A stretch of 64,000 nucleotides of DNA, taken from Nocardioides sp. LHD-245. GTDB taxonomy: Bacteria; Actinomycetota; Actinomycetes; Propionibacteriales; Nocardioidaceae. A program made the position numbers and the translations under genes. The DNA is taken from contig NZ_JAVFWN010000012.1 of assembly GCF_030929495.1 (NCBI RefSeq), positions 1-64,000 on the forward strand, given 5' to 3'. The notes below the pieces were generated by a model. The model was not told the origin of the DNA. It made no database searches and saw only the letters and a list, made by a program, of their open reading frames with translations. Shown here piece by piece: positions 32,209-41,146 of the stretch; position 1 is the first letter of the stretch, and each line of letters begins with the position of its first letter.

Positions 32209-33249
32209 TCACTTCCAGTTCAGGTCCTGGGCGCTGTTCCAGAGGCTGTCGGGGACCGGGCCGATCCCCAGGATGTCGAGGCTGACGTTGGCGACCTCAC
32301 CGTTGCGGATCGGCTGGGGGACGGCCTTGAAGCCGGGCCGGGTGCGACCGGGCTTGGCGCGGTCGGCGTTCAGCTTGTAGAGCTCGGTGTTCGGCACGCC
32401 GGCGCCGGGACCCCAGAACGCGAACGCGACGCGGTAGTTCTCGCGGTTGGTCTTGATGGCGTGGTTCCGCGTGCCCGGGATGCCGCCGTGGTCGGAGGTC
32501 AGCACGATGATCGTGTTGGCGCGCAGCGACGGGGTGGACTCGATCTGGGCCATGATCTTGCCGACGATGCGGTCGACCTTCGCGACGGCCTTCAGGTACG
32601 TCGGGGACATCCAGCCGTGGTCGTGGCCGACCTGGTCGGGCTTGCCGAGATGGAGGAACGAGAACGAGGCCGGGTCGGTGGCGAGGTCGGCGCGCAGCGC
32701 CTTCGCGACGGCGCCGTCCTTCTCGACCTCGATCACATTGGGCTCGATGGCGGCGGGCCAGGACCGCTCGAACAGCCAGAACTTCGACTTGGTCGCGTAG
32801 ACCGCCGTGGTCCCGCCGGCCGCGCGGACCTGGGAGAACACCGAGTCGACGCCGTGCCCGGCGGCCTGCTGGACGGTCTTGGTCACCGTGTCGTCGTTCC
32901 AGGTCACGCCGTGACCGCCCTTGGCCGCCTTGATCCGGCGACCGGTCACCATGCTGGTGTGATTGGGCAGGGTGACGGTCATCTCGAGCTGGCTGCGCGC
33001 GTTGACCGTGCCGGCGCCCTCGTCCTTGATGATCCGGTGCAGGTTGGGGGTGCCCGCCCGCCCGAGCCGCTTGAGCGCGCGCGGGTTCAGGCCGTCGACC
33101 GAGATCGCGACGACGTGCTTGCTGTTGATCGTGTCGCGCGCCGCCTCCGCGCGGTCCGCGGTGGCGGTGCCGGGTCCGGAGAGCCCGAAGCCCGCGAGGG
33201 CGGCGGCGACGGCGACGGCGAGGACGGCGGGACGGCGCAGGCTGATCAC
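32209..33249 (-). CDS. Secreted alkaline phosphatase/phosphodiesterase family protein
   Basis: 346 residues. Signal peptide (PAVLAVAVAAALAGFGLSGPGTATA). The type I phosphodiesterase/nucleotide pyrophosphatase fold is shown by VVAISVDGLNPRALKRLGRAGTPNLHRI, the nucleophile region VTLPNHTSMVTGR (Thr), KPDQVGHDHGW and VVLTSDHGGIPG, all metal ligand sites of the alkaline-phosphatase superfamily. The substrate (phosphodiester or monoester) is not clear. The gene is divergent from murI with 89 bases between. Confidence 0.9.
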   Translation of the reverse strand: MISLRRPAVLAVAVAAALAGFGLSGPGTATADRAEAARDTINSKHVVAISVDGLNPRALKRLGRAGTPNLHRIIKDEGAGTVNARSQLEMTVTLPNHTSMVTGRRIKAAKGGHGVTWNDDTVTKTVQQAAGHGVDSVFSQVRAAGGTTAVYATKSKFWLFERSWPAAIEPNVIEVEKDGAVAKALRADLATDPASFSFLHLGKPDQVGHDHGWMSPTYLKAVAKVDRIVGKIMAQIESTPSLRANTIIVLTSDHGGIPGTRNHAIKTNRENYRVAFAFWGPGAGVPNTELYKLNADRAKPGRTRPGFKAVPQPIRNGEVANVSLDILGIGPVPDSLWNSAQDLNWK

Positions 33250-33338
33250 CCGACGAGCCTACGTCGCCGTGGTCCCGGGGACGTGATCTCGGTCCCGGAA
33301 TGACGCCGGTGGGCACTTCGACGCCGTAGTCTGACCGG

Positions 33339-34160
33339 GTGCGGCAGGTGAACCATCCCGACCTCGACGGCCCGATCGGGATCTTCGACTCCGGTTTCGG
33401 AGGCCTGACCGTCGCGCGCTCGGTCATCGACCAGCTGCCGCACGAGTCGATCACCTACGTCGGCGACACGGCGCGCCAGCCCTACGGCCCCAAGCCGATC
33501 GGCGAGGTTCGCGAGTACGCACTCGAGTGCCTCGACCATCTGGTCGCGCAGGGCGTCAAGGCGCTCGTCATCGCCTGCAACTCCGCGTCGGCCGCGATGC
33601 TGCGCGACGCCCGCGAGCGCTACGACGTCCCGGTGGTCGAGGTGATCTACCCGGCCACCCGCCGCGCGGTCGCCGCGACCCGCAACGGCCGGATCGGCGT
33701 CATCTGCACCCGCTCGACCGCCGAGTCGATGGCCTACGACGACGCCTTCGCCGCAGCGCCCCAGCTGTCCCTCACCACGCGTGCCTGCCCGCGGTTCGTC
33801 GACTTCGTGGAGGCGGGCGTGACCGGTGGCGACGAGCTCATCGCGGTCGCCCACGAGTACCTCGACCCGCTCACCGAGCTCGGCGTCGACACCCTGATCC
33901 TCGGCTGTACCCACTACCCGCTGCTGACCGGCGTCGTCTCCTACGTGATGGGCGACGACGTCACCTTGGTCAGCAGCGCGGAGGAGTGCGCCAAGGACGT
34001 CTACCGGATGCTGGCCGACACCGGCCTCATGCGGCCGGGAGGCGAACCGTCGTACTCCTTCGCGACGACCGGCTCCCCGGCGGAGTTCGAGACCATCGGG
34101 CGACGGTTCCTCGGGCCCGAGCTCGTCGCGGCAGGTCAGTTCGCAGGGGGTGTGCGTTGA
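33339..34160 (+). CDS. murI: Glutamate racemase
   Basis: 273 residues. IGIFDSGFGGLTVARSVIDQLP opens the enzyme; the two catalytic cysteines are Cys80 in VIACNSASAAML and Cys190 in LILGCTHYPLL; YVGDTARQPYGPK is the substrate-binding loop. It makes D-glutamate for peptidoglycan in the cytosol. It is coupled to the metallo-beta-lactamase gene by a TTGA overlap (34157-34160), in the same order as Rv1338-Rv1339. Confidence 0.95.
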   Translation: MRQVNHPDLDGPIGIFDSGFGGLTVARSVIDQLPHESITYVGDTARQPYGPKPIGEVREYALECLDHLVAQGVKALVIACNSASAAMLRDARERYDVPVVEVIYPATRRAVAATRNGRIGVICTRSTAESMAYDDAFAAAPQLSLTTRACPRFVDFVEAGVTGGDELIAVAHEYLDPLTELGVDTLILGCTHYPLLTGVVSYVMGDDVTLVSSAEECAKDVYRMLADTGLMRPGGEPSYSFATTGSPAEFETIGRRFLGPELVAAGQFAGGVR

Positions 34161-34987
34161 CGGGTGACAGCATCGATGCCGGGACGGCACCGGAGACGAC
34201 GGCCCTGCGGGTGCCGCCGAGTCCCAGCACCGTGCGGGTGACGATCGTCGGCTGCTCCGGCTCCTACCCCGGCCCGGACTCGCCGGCGAGCTGCTATCTC
34301 GTCCAGGCCGGCGACGGGCAGCGCACCTGGAGCCTGGTCCTCGACATGGGCAACGGTGCGCTCGGCACCCTCCAGCGCTACGTCGACCCGCTCCAGGTCG
34401 ACGCCGTCTTCATCAGCCACCTGCATGCCGACCACTGCGTCGACATGACCAGCTACTACGTGCTCCGCAAGTACCACCCCACGGGCAGCCAGCCCAAGAT
34501 CCCGGTCTGGGGCCCCAAGGGCACGGCCAAGCGGCTCGCCAAGGCCTACGACCTGCCCCGCAAGCCCGGCATGGAGGAGGAGTTCTCCTTCCGCGTCTAC
34601 GGCGACCCGGTCGAGATCGGCCCGTTCCGCGTCGAGCCGTACGAGGTCGACCACCCGGTCCCGGCGTACGGCCTGCGGGTGTCGGCCTTCGGCAAGGTCC
34701 TCGCCTACAGCGGCGACACCGGCCCCACCCCGGCGCTGATGGACATCGCGGCCGACGCCGACCTCTTCCTCTGCGAGGCATCCTTCCGCGCCGGCGACGA
34801 CAACCCCCCGAACCTCCACCTCACCGGCGTCGAGGCCGGCGAGGTCGCCGCCAAGGCCGCGGTCAAGCGCCTGGTCGTCACCCACGTCCCGCCCTGGCAC
34901 GACGCGCAGACCATGCTCGCCGAGGCGGCGAGCGCCTTCGACGGACCGACCGAGCTGGCCGCGCAGGGCACCGTCTACGAGCTGTAG
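34157..34987 (+). CDS. Metallo-beta-lactamase fold hydrolase (Rv1339-like)
   Basis: 276 residues from a TTG start that overlaps the murI stop and has GGGGG six bases upstream; a GTG at 34209 is the alternative. VTIVGCSGSYPGPDSPASCYLVQ and FISHLHADHCVDMTSYYVLRKY carry the HxHxDH metal motif; YSGDTGPTPALMD and VTHVPPWHD complete the dinuclear zinc site. The M. tuberculosis homologue Rv1339 has been reported to degrade cAMP. The same synteny suggests the same function here, but specificity is inferred. Confidence 0.9.
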   Translation: MTGDSIDAGTAPETTALRVPPSPSTVRVTIVGCSGSYPGPDSPASCYLVQAGDGQRTWSLVLDMGNGALGTLQRYVDPLQVDAVFISHLHADHCVDMTSYYVLRKYHPTGSQPKIPVWGPKGTAKRLAKAYDLPRKPGMEEEFSFRVYGDPVEIGPFRVEPYEVDHPVPAYGLRVSAFGKVLAYSGDTGPTPALMDIAADADLFLCEASFRAGDDNPPNLHLTGVEAGEVAAKAAVKRLVVTHVPPWHDAQTMLAEAASAFDGPTELAAQGTVYEL

Positions 34988-35038
34988 GGCAGCTCGGGGA
35001 ACGGCAATCCGGGAAAGTCCCTCGCCGCTCGGAACCCG

Positions 35039-35539
35039 ATGCCGGAGTCGAAGCGTCCTTCGGGTGTGGAGTTCGATGAGTTCGTCGCCAGCCGCCGTCC
35101 GGCGCTGGTCCGCGCGGTCGTGCTCATGGGCTCTCCGATCGCTGATGCCGAGGACATCGTCCAGAGCGCGCTGACCACGTGCTACCGGCACTGGGCGAAG
35201 GTCCGGCGCGCGGGCTCGCCCGAGGCGTACGTCTACCGGATCCTGGTCAACACCCGCGCCAGCGCGTGGCGGCGGAAGTGGCGCGGCGAGCTCCCGACCG
35301 GCGACCTGCCCGACGCCATCACCGATGCGGACCTCACCACGGGCCTCGCCGTCCGGGAGGCGCTGGCCGCTATGCCGGCGACCCAGCGGGAGGTCCTCGT
35401 CCTGCGCTACTACGCCGATCTCACCGAACGCGAGATCGCCGACGTCCTGCGGATCCCGCCCGGCACGGTGAAGAGTCGCGCCGCCCGCGGGCTCGCCGCG
35501 CTCGCGACGACCCTGAGGAGCCCCGATGCTCACGGATGA
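35039..35539 (+). CDS. ECF RNA polymerase sigma factor, SigE family
   Basis: 166 residues. Region 2: FDEFVASRRPALVRAVVLMGSPIADAEDIVQSALTTCYRHWAKV; region 4: MPATQREVLVLRYYADLTEREIADVLRIPPGTVKSRAARGLAALA, with an intact helix-turn-helix. The same family as the sigma factor at 1263. Its 3' end overlaps the next gene by 14 bases, a strong coupling. It opens the first block inserted between the metallo-beta-lactamase gene and rph. Confidence 0.9.
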   Translation: MPESKRPSGVEFDEFVASRRPALVRAVVLMGSPIADAEDIVQSALTTCYRHWAKVRRAGSPEAYVYRILVNTRASAWRRKWRGELPTGDLPDAITDADLTTGLAVREALAAMPATQREVLVLRYYADLTEREIADVLRIPPGTVKSRAARGLAALATTLRSPDAHG

Positions 35540-36440
35540 CGAAGCCCGCGACCTGCTCACCCGCGCTGCCCGGACGATCGACGTCCCCCCGACCGCCGCG
35601 TCCGCCGCCCCCGCCGCGAGGTCGCGACGGTGGATCGCGGTCGCGGCGACCGCGGCGGTGGTCGCGATCGGCGCCGCCGGCGCGATCGGCATCGCACGCG
35701 AGGGCGGCGGCGACCCGGACGGCGCGAAGGACGTGGCGACGGCCGGCTCGCCGAGTCCGTCCGGCACGTTGTCCCTCGACCAGCTGCTCAACCCGCGTCC
35801 GGCGTTGCCTCACCGCCCGGTCCCGCTCAGCGCGCCGGTGACCACGAACGGGACCGGGACGCGGGCGATCGAGGTCGGTCCGGCGCCCGAGGGCGCCACC
35901 GGCGTCGAGTTCCGCATCGCCTGCCTCACCGCCGGGCGGTTCGTCTGGCCGAACGGCGGATCCGTGGAGTGCACTGCGAAGGAGGCACGCGCCTTCGTGC
36001 GCGACCCCGACATGCTCGGGGCCGGCGGGGTCGCCGACCTCGAGTCGGGCCAGACCTCGTTCACCATCGCCGCCGATCCCGGCTCGGCCTGGCGGGTCGT
36101 CACGACCTTCGTCCGGGTCGAGGAGCCCTCCGACGCCGGCGAGATCGACATGGACGAGCTGCACCGGCAGCTGAAGGCCCAGTCGGTCCCCTTCGACGAA
36201 TGTGCCGACGCGGTCGCCTTCTTCCAGCGGCCCGACGTCATCGAGTTCTACACGCGGTACTTCGGACCCGACCACATAGTGAACATGGGCAAGGGCCGGT
36301 TCATCGACTGCCCCGGTACCGCCCAGCTGGAGGAGGGGTTCGCCCGGATCCAGGAGCAGGCCGCGACGGGCGAACTCCAGGAGTCACTGGCGAAAGCAGA
36401 AGAGATGAGGAAGCGGGCAGAGCCCGGCTCGGGCCGTTGA
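35526..36440 (+). CDS. Membrane protein coupled to the SigE-type sigma factor
   Basis: 304 residues. A 30-residue N-terminus (MLTDDEARDLLTRAARTIDVPPTAAS) precedes one membrane segment (RWIAVAATAAVVAIGAAGAIGIA, about 34-57) and an external domain with four cysteines (IACLTAG, VECTAK, DECADAV, IDCPG). It overlaps the sigma gene by 14 bases. It has the same plan as the proteins at 256 and 42746, so it is a putative sigma-associated sensor or anti-sigma factor. No family is recognised. Confidence 0.72.
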   Translation: MLTDDEARDLLTRAARTIDVPPTAASAAPAARSRRWIAVAATAAVVAIGAAGAIGIAREGGGDPDGAKDVATAGSPSPSGTLSLDQLLNPRPALPHRPVPLSAPVTTNGTGTRAIEVGPAPEGATGVEFRIACLTAGRFVWPNGGSVECTAKEARAFVRDPDMLGAGGVADLESGQTSFTIAADPGSAWRVVTTFVRVEEPSDAGEIDMDELHRQLKAQSVPFDECADAVAFFQRPDVIEFYTRYFGPDHIVNMGKGRFIDCPGTAQLEEGFARIQEQAATGELQESLAKAEEMRKRAEPGSGR

Positions 36441-36500
36441 CTCGTCCGTGCCGTCGGCCGTGTGGCTGATCAGGAGATCACGACGTTGCGGACCTGGAGG

Positions 36501-36543
36501 GCGGACATGCATTTCAGGTCAGCTGCATGCAAGGCATGTCCGC
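36501..36543. terminator. Hairpin between convergent genes
   Basis: GCGGACATGC (36501-36510) pairs perfectly with GCATGTCCGC (36534-36543), with a further ATGCA/TGCAT pair in the loop. The right arm ends one base before the stop codon of the leftward response regulator (36544), and the rightward gene ended at 36440. Suits a bidirectional terminator. Confidence 0.65.
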
Positions 36544-37209
36544 TCACTCCACCGGATGCCCGGCGTCGCGGATGGTCAGCGCGATCTGCACCCGGTTGGT
36601 GGTCTCCAGCTTCTCGAACAGCTTCGACACGTGACCCTTGACGGTGGGCACCGACAGGTGGAGCTCGGCGGCGATCTCGGCGTTGGAGAGGCCACGGCCG
36701 ACGGCGCCGGCGACATCGAGCTCGCGCTCGGTGAGCCGGTCGAGTCGGCGCTGCGCGTCGGCCGCGCGGGTGTCACCGGAGCCGGTGCGCACCCGCTCGA
36801 TCAGGGTGCGGGTGACGGACGGGGAGAGCATGGGGTCGCCGTCGGCCACCTTGCGGAGGGCGGCGACGATCTCAGGCGGTGCCGTGTCCTTGAGCAGGAA
36901 GCCGTCCGCCCCGGCGGCGAGCGCGCCCACGACGTAGTCGTCGGCGTCGAAGGTCGTCAGCACGATCACGTGCGGCGGGCACGGGTCGGCGTGGAGGATC
37001 CGGGTCGCCGCGAGACCGTCGAGGACGGGCATCCGGATGTCCATGAGGACGACGTCGGGGCGCAGCTCACGGGCGAGGGCGACGCCGGCACGGCCGTCCG
37101 CGGCCTCCCCGACGACCGCGATGTCGGCCTGGCCGCCGAGCATCAGGGTCAGCGCGGAGCGCACCAACGGGTCGTCGTCGACGATGACGACGCGGATCTG
37201 ATCGCTCAC
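36544..37209 (-). CDS. NarL/LuxR-type response regulator
   Basis: 221 residues. Receiver: DDD at 11-13, Asp57 in PDVVLMDIRMPVLDGL, and the Lys in GFLLKDT. LuxR helix-turn-helix: LTERELDVAGAVGRGLSNAEIAAELHLSVPTVKGHVSKLFEKL. GTG 37209 overlaps the kinase stop (37206-37208), so kinase and regulator are one operon. The divergent ABC exporter at 38560 is the likely target, as is usual for such pairs. Confidence 0.93.
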   Translation of the reverse strand: MSDQIRVVIVDDDPLVRSALTLMLGGQADIAVVGEAADGRAGVALARELRPDVVLMDIRMPVLDGLAATRILHADPCPPHVIVLTTFDADDYVVGALAAGADGFLLKDTAPPEIVAALRKVADGDPMLSPSVTRTLIERVRTGSGDTRAADAQRRLDRLTERELDVAGAVGRGLSNAEIAAELHLSVPTVKGHVSKLFEKLETTNRVQIALTIRDAGHPVE

Positions 37210-38429
37210 GGGTGGTCCTCTCCCTGGCCGGGCTCGGCTGCCCACGGTAGCCAGGCGTGCAGGACGAAGACGTCGGCCCCCGGCGTGTCGGGGCATCGCT
37301 CGACGCGGTGCTCGAGGGTGCCGCCGCGCAGCTCCGCTCGCTCGGTCAGGCCGACCAGGCCGAGACCGGCGCCCGGCGTCCGGGTGGGGCCGAAGCCGAG
37401 GGCGTTCGCGAGGACGACGTCGACGCCGTCGGCGGGTGAACCCGTGATCCGGATCCGCAGGGTCGCCGCCGGGGCGTGCTTGCCGGCGTTGGTGATGCCC
37501 TCCTGCACGATCCGGTAGACGGTCCGGCCGACGGCATCGGGCAGCTGATCGGCCTCCTCGCCGGAGGCGGCGAGGCCGTCGTCGTACTCGATGACGGCGC
37601 CGGCCTGTCGCGCGTCGGCGAGGAGCGCATCGAGATCTCGATGGGTCGGCTGCGGGCCGGTCAGCGGGCCGGCGCCCTCGACATCGCGGAGCACCCCCAG
37701 CACCTCGCGCAGGTCGGTGAGCGCCTCGTGCGCCTTGGCCTGGATCACGGCGACGCTGGTGCGCATCTCGTCGGCGGAGAGGTCCTCGCGATAGGTGAGG
37801 GCGCCGGCGTGCATGGAGATCTGGGAGATCCGGTGGGCGAGCACGTCGTGCATCTCTCGCGCGATCCGCGCACGCTCGGTGGACCGGGCCTGCGTGGCGC
37901 GCAGGTCCCGCTCCGCCTCGGCGGTCTCGGCCCGCTGGCGCAGCGTCCAGACCAGCTCGCGCCGCGACCCGATGTACATGCCCCACGCCACGATCGCCGC
38001 GCACACGGCGACGCTGACCGTCGCGGTCAGCCACCACGGGTCGGTGTCCTCGGTCGGCTGCACCCAGTAGTAGGCCAGGCCGCCCAGCAGGTTGAGGATG
38101 CCGATCCCGATCACCTGCCACCAGCGGCGGCGGGTCGCCAGCGAGACCGTCGCCAGCGTCGCGGGGCCGGCGGCGATCGCGCTGAACGGCGTCATCAGGA
38201 CTGTGATCACCGCGACCGACACCGGCCAGCGGCGGCGGAACGCGACGAGGACGTACGCGGCGACGCCCAGGACGACGTCGAGCCAGAACAGCAGGGGTAC
38301 GCGGTCGGCTTGCTGGTCGGCCACCGGCGACCAGACCAGGGCGCTGATCGCGAGCAGGAGGGCGTACCGCCACAGGTGGCCGTACCACCGCAGCCGCGGC
38401 TGGTAGTCGTCCGGCGTCGGCTGCTCCAC
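37206..38429 (-). CDS. Sensor histidine kinase, NarL-partner (HPK7) type
   Basis: 407 residues from GTG 38429 (AGGG eight bases upstream); upstream codons to 38489 are proline-rich and unconserved. Four to five membrane helices in residues 20-155, a coiled segment, then the DHp with His194 in RIAREMHDVLAHRISQISMHAGAL (HisKA_3) and a compact ATPase domain (IVQEGITNAGKHAPA, GAGLGLVGLTERA). It lacks a large external domain, so it probably senses membrane stress. It works with the regulator at 36544 next to an ABC exporter. Confidence 0.92.
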   Translation of the reverse strand: MEQPTPDDYQPRLRWYGHLWRYALLLAISALVWSPVADQQADRVPLLFWLDVVLGVAAYVLVAFRRRWPVSVAVITVLMTPFSAIAAGPATLATVSLATRRRWWQVIGIGILNLLGGLAYYWVQPTEDTDPWWLTATVSVAVCAAIVAWGMYIGSRRELVWTLRQRAETAEAERDLRATQARSTERARIAREMHDVLAHRISQISMHAGALTYREDLSADEMRTSVAVIQAKAHEALTDLREVLGVLRDVEGAGPLTGPQPTHRDLDALLADARQAGAVIEYDDGLAASGEEADQLPDAVGRTVYRIVQEGITNAGKHAPAATLRIRITGSPADGVDVVLANALGFGPTRTPGAGLGLVGLTERAELRGGTLEHRVERCPDTPGADVFVLHAWLPWAAEPGQGEDHP

Positions 38430-38559
38430 GACAGCGACCCTAGGGCCTCCGGGCGGGGGAGGGGCAGCGTCCGGGGACCGGACCGGCACCTACTTTGGTC
38501 GGGGCGACTCGCGACGCGGGTTCGATGTGCGGACCCGGCCGTTCGGGCAGGCTGGAGCC

Positions 38560-39498
38560 ATGATCACCGTTGATCGACTCACCAAGACCTACGGCGCGTA
38601 CACCGCCGTGGATGACGTCAGCTTCGTCTGCCAGCCCGGCCGGGTGACCGGCTTCCTCGGTCCCAACGGCGCCGGCAAGACGACCACCATGAGGGTGATG
38701 GTCGGCCTCACCCTCCCGACCCGTGGTCAGATCACCATCGGCGGTCTGCGCTACCACGACATCCCCAACCCGGGCCGCCACGTCGGCACCCTGCTCGACG
38801 CCTCGGCCCAGCACGTCGGCCGCTCGGGTCGGGAGATCCTCTCCATCGCCGCGCAGACGATGGGCCTGCCGAAGACCCGGGTCGACGAGATGCTCGCCCT
38901 GGTCGGGCTCAACGACGACGAGGCGGGCCGCCGCCTGCGCAACTACTCGCTCGGCATGAAGCAGCGTCTCGGCATCGCCCACGCCCTGCTGGGCGACCCG
39001 TCGGTCCTCATCCTCGACGAGCCCGCCAACGGCCTCGACCCGGCGGGCATCCGTTGGATGCGTGGTCTGCTCAAGGGGTACGCCGACCGCGGCGGCACCG
39101 TGCTGCTGTCCAGCCACCTGCTGCACGAGGTCGAGCAGATCGCCGACGAGATGATCCTCATCGGGCGCGGCAAGATCGTCGCCCAGGGCGACCGGGAGAC
39201 CCTGCTCGCCGGTGCCAACGGCACCCCGGTCACGATGGTGACCTCGCTCGACAACACCGCGCTCGGCGCCGCGCTGACCCATGCTGGTCACGCCGTGGAG
39301 CCGGCGGGTGCGGGCCTCAAGGTGCTGGCGAGCCCGGAGCAGGTCGGTCGCACCGCCCTCACCGCTGGTGTCGTCCTCACCGACCTCCGGTCCGGCGGTG
39401 CCGGCCTGGAGGACCTGTTCCTCGAGCTGACCTCGGCCGACGCCCGCGAGGCCGTCCCCGGCGTCGGCGCCCCGACCCCCGGAGGTATCCCGGCATGA
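38560..39498 (+). CDS. ABC exporter ATP-binding protein
   Basis: 312 residues. Walker A GPNGAGKTT (from 34), a DASAQH loop in place of the usual Q-loop, signature variant NYSLGMKQR, Walker B VLILDEPANGLDP, switch His in LLSSHLLHEVE. The YSLGMKQR signature is typical of the BcrA/DrrA-like group, including antibiotic-peptide and drug exporters. The C-terminal 90 residues are the usual extension. It is coupled to the permease at 39495 and divergent from the two-component system. Confidence 0.93.
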   Translation: MITVDRLTKTYGAYTAVDDVSFVCQPGRVTGFLGPNGAGKTTTMRVMVGLTLPTRGQITIGGLRYHDIPNPGRHVGTLLDASAQHVGRSGREILSIAAQTMGLPKTRVDEMLALVGLNDDEAGRRLRNYSLGMKQRLGIAHALLGDPSVLILDEPANGLDPAGIRWMRGLLKGYADRGGTVLLSSHLLHEVEQIADEMILIGRGKIVAQGDRETLLAGANGTPVTMVTSLDNTALGAALTHAGHAVEPAGAGLKVLASPEQVGRTALTAGVVLTDLRSGGAGLEDLFLELTSADAREAVPGVGAPTPGGIPA

Positions 39499-40292
39499 GC
39501 ACCACCGCAGTCCCCACCCTGGACGTCTCCGGCACGCCGCGGACACCGCTGTCCCGCCTGGTCGGGGTCGAGATCCGCAAGGCCCTCGACACCCGGGCGG
39601 GCTTCTGGTTCGCGACCTCCATCGTCGGTCTGGTCCTGGTCGTCCTGCTGATCTACACCCTCGTGGCGCCCGACGACTCCAAGAACTTCGAGGACCTGCT
39701 CGGTGTCAGTGGTGGCGTACTCGGCTACTTCCTGCCGATCCTGATCATCATGCTGGTCACCAGCGAGCAGTCGCAGCGCAACGGCCTGGTCACCTTCACG
39801 CTCGAGCCCCAGCGCTCGCGCGTGGTGGCAGCCAAGTTCCTCGCCGGTGTCGGCCTGGCGGCCTCCGTGATGGTGCTGGCATCGCTGCTCGCGCTGATCT
39901 TCACCGCCGTCGCGGCGGCGACCGGCGCCTCGCCCGAGTGGTCCGTGGACGGCAACCTGCTGTTCAACGGATTCGTGCTCACCAACCTGGTCGGCATCGT
40001 CGTCGGCTTCGCCATCGCGACGCTGCTGATGAACACTCCGGCGGGCATCGTCGCCTACTTCGTCTACGCCCTGATCCTGCCGATGGCGGCCGGCATCCTG
40101 AGCGAGCTGAGCTCCGGCTTCGAGAAGGTCGCGCCGTGGATCGAGTTCAACACCGCGCAGATGCCGCTGTTCAGCGGCGACTACCAGCCCTCCGGGGAGG
40201 AGTGGGCGCAGATCGCGACCTCCGGCGTGATCTGGCTCGTGATCCCGCTGGTCCTCGGCACCATGCGGCTGCTGCGCATCGAGTTCAAGTAG
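39495..40292 (+). CDS. ABC-2 type exporter permease
   Basis: 265 residues with six membrane helices (FWFATSIVGLVLVVLLIYTLV; GVLGYFLPILIIMLVTSEQSQRNGLVTFTLEPQRSRVVAAKFLAGVGLAASVMVLASLLALIFTAV; NLVGIVVGFAIATLLMNTPAGIVAYFVYALILPMAAGIL; IATSGVIWLVIPLVLGTMRL). The TFTLEPQRSRVVAAKF loop is the coupling segment seen in DrrB/BcrB-like permeases. ATG overlaps the ATPase stop. Substrate unknown; lipid- or peptide-antibiotic export is likely from the neighbouring sensor. Confidence 0.9.
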   Translation: MSTTAVPTLDVSGTPRTPLSRLVGVEIRKALDTRAGFWFATSIVGLVLVVLLIYTLVAPDDSKNFEDLLGVSGGVLGYFLPILIIMLVTSEQSQRNGLVTFTLEPQRSRVVAAKFLAGVGLAASVMVLASLLALIFTAVAAATGASPEWSVDGNLLFNGFVLTNLVGIVVGFAIATLLMNTPAGIVAYFVYALILPMAAGILSELSSGFEKVAPWIEFNTAQMPLFSGDYQPSGEEWAQIATSGVIWLVIPLVLGTMRLLRIEFK

Positions 40293-40331
40293 CACCACCC
40301 CGGCGCTTCACCGAAGATTGCCGGACACGTC

Positions 40332-40371
40332 ACCGTGGCGGAGCCTGCGCGTAGCGGGCTCCGCCACGGTT
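40332..40371 (+). terminator. Strong intrinsic terminator after the ABC exporter
   Basis: A perfect 14-bp stem (ACCGTGGCGGAGCC at 40332-40345, complement at 40357-40370) with an 11-base loop, followed by TTGTTT. This is the best intrinsic terminator in the window. The next gene starts at 40379, so its transcript would begin almost at its start codon. Confidence 0.85.
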
Positions 40372-40378
40372 GTTTCCC

Positions 40379-41137
40379 GTGGGCAACGGATACCTGCGGT
40401 TCGCCGCCCTCGGCGACAGCACCACCGTCGGGCTCGGTGACCCGGTCCCCGGCGGTGGCTGGCGGGGCTGGGCCCGGCTGCTCGCCGAGTCGCTGCGGGC
40501 GTCGTACGACGTCTCCTTCTGCAATGTCGCCATGTCGGGTGCCACCGCCGAGATCGTGCGCGAGCGCCAGCTCGGCGAGGCGCTGGCCCACCGGCCGGAT
40601 CTCGCCTCGCTGATCGTCGGCGTCAACGACACGCTCCGCTCCACCTGGGATCCGGGCCGGCTGCACGCCGACCTGCACCACGTCGCGGGAGCGCTCGCCG
40701 AGGGCGGCGCCACGCTGATGACCGTCCGATGGCACGACCACGCGGCGTTGCTCGGCCTGCCGCGGCTCCTGGTGCGGCCGATGGCGGACCGGATCGCCGT
40801 CGTCAACGAGGTGTACGACGACCTGTACGCGACGTTCGGCGGCCTCCGGCTCGATCTCGCGCTGATGCCGGAGGTGCTCGACCGCGCCTGCTGGTCGATC
40901 GACCGCTTCCACCCGTCGGAGTCGGGTCACCGCGCCCTGGCGCGGGCATGGGGGGAGCGGCTGCGGGCCGCGGGCTTCGACTTCCCCCTGCCGAGCCTGG
41001 AGCCCGGCGGCGGCTGCCCGCCGAGCTGGCGGCGTGACGTGGCCTGGATGGTCACCGAGGGGGCGCCGTGGTTCGGCCGCCGGGCCCGTGACCTGGGCCC
41101 GTGGGCGGTGCGGAGGGCGATGGCCGCCGCTCGGTAG
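40379..41137 (+). CDS. SGNH/GDSL family hydrolase
   Basis: 252 residues. Block I ALGDSTTVGLGDPVPGGGW carries the nucleophile Ser; block III IVGVNDTLR has the oxyanion Asn; block V DRFHPSESGH has the catalytic Asp-His pair. No signal peptide, so the esterase is cytoplasmic. The GTG at 40379 comes just 9 bases after a terminator stem, and no ribosome binding site fits in between; a leaderless message is likely. TTG 40370 is a poorer alternative. It precedes rph by 9 bases. Confidence 0.88.
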   Translation: MGNGYLRFAALGDSTTVGLGDPVPGGGWRGWARLLAESLRASYDVSFCNVAMSGATAEIVRERQLGEALAHRPDLASLIVGVNDTLRSTWDPGRLHADLHHVAGALAEGGATLMTVRWHDHAALLGLPRLLVRPMADRIAVVNEVYDDLYATFGGLRLDLALMPEVLDRACWSIDRFHPSESGHRALARAWGERLRAAGFDFPLPSLEPGGGCPPSWRRDVAWMVTEGAPWFGRRARDLGPWAVRRAMAAAR

Positions 41138-41146
41138 GTTGGGCGC

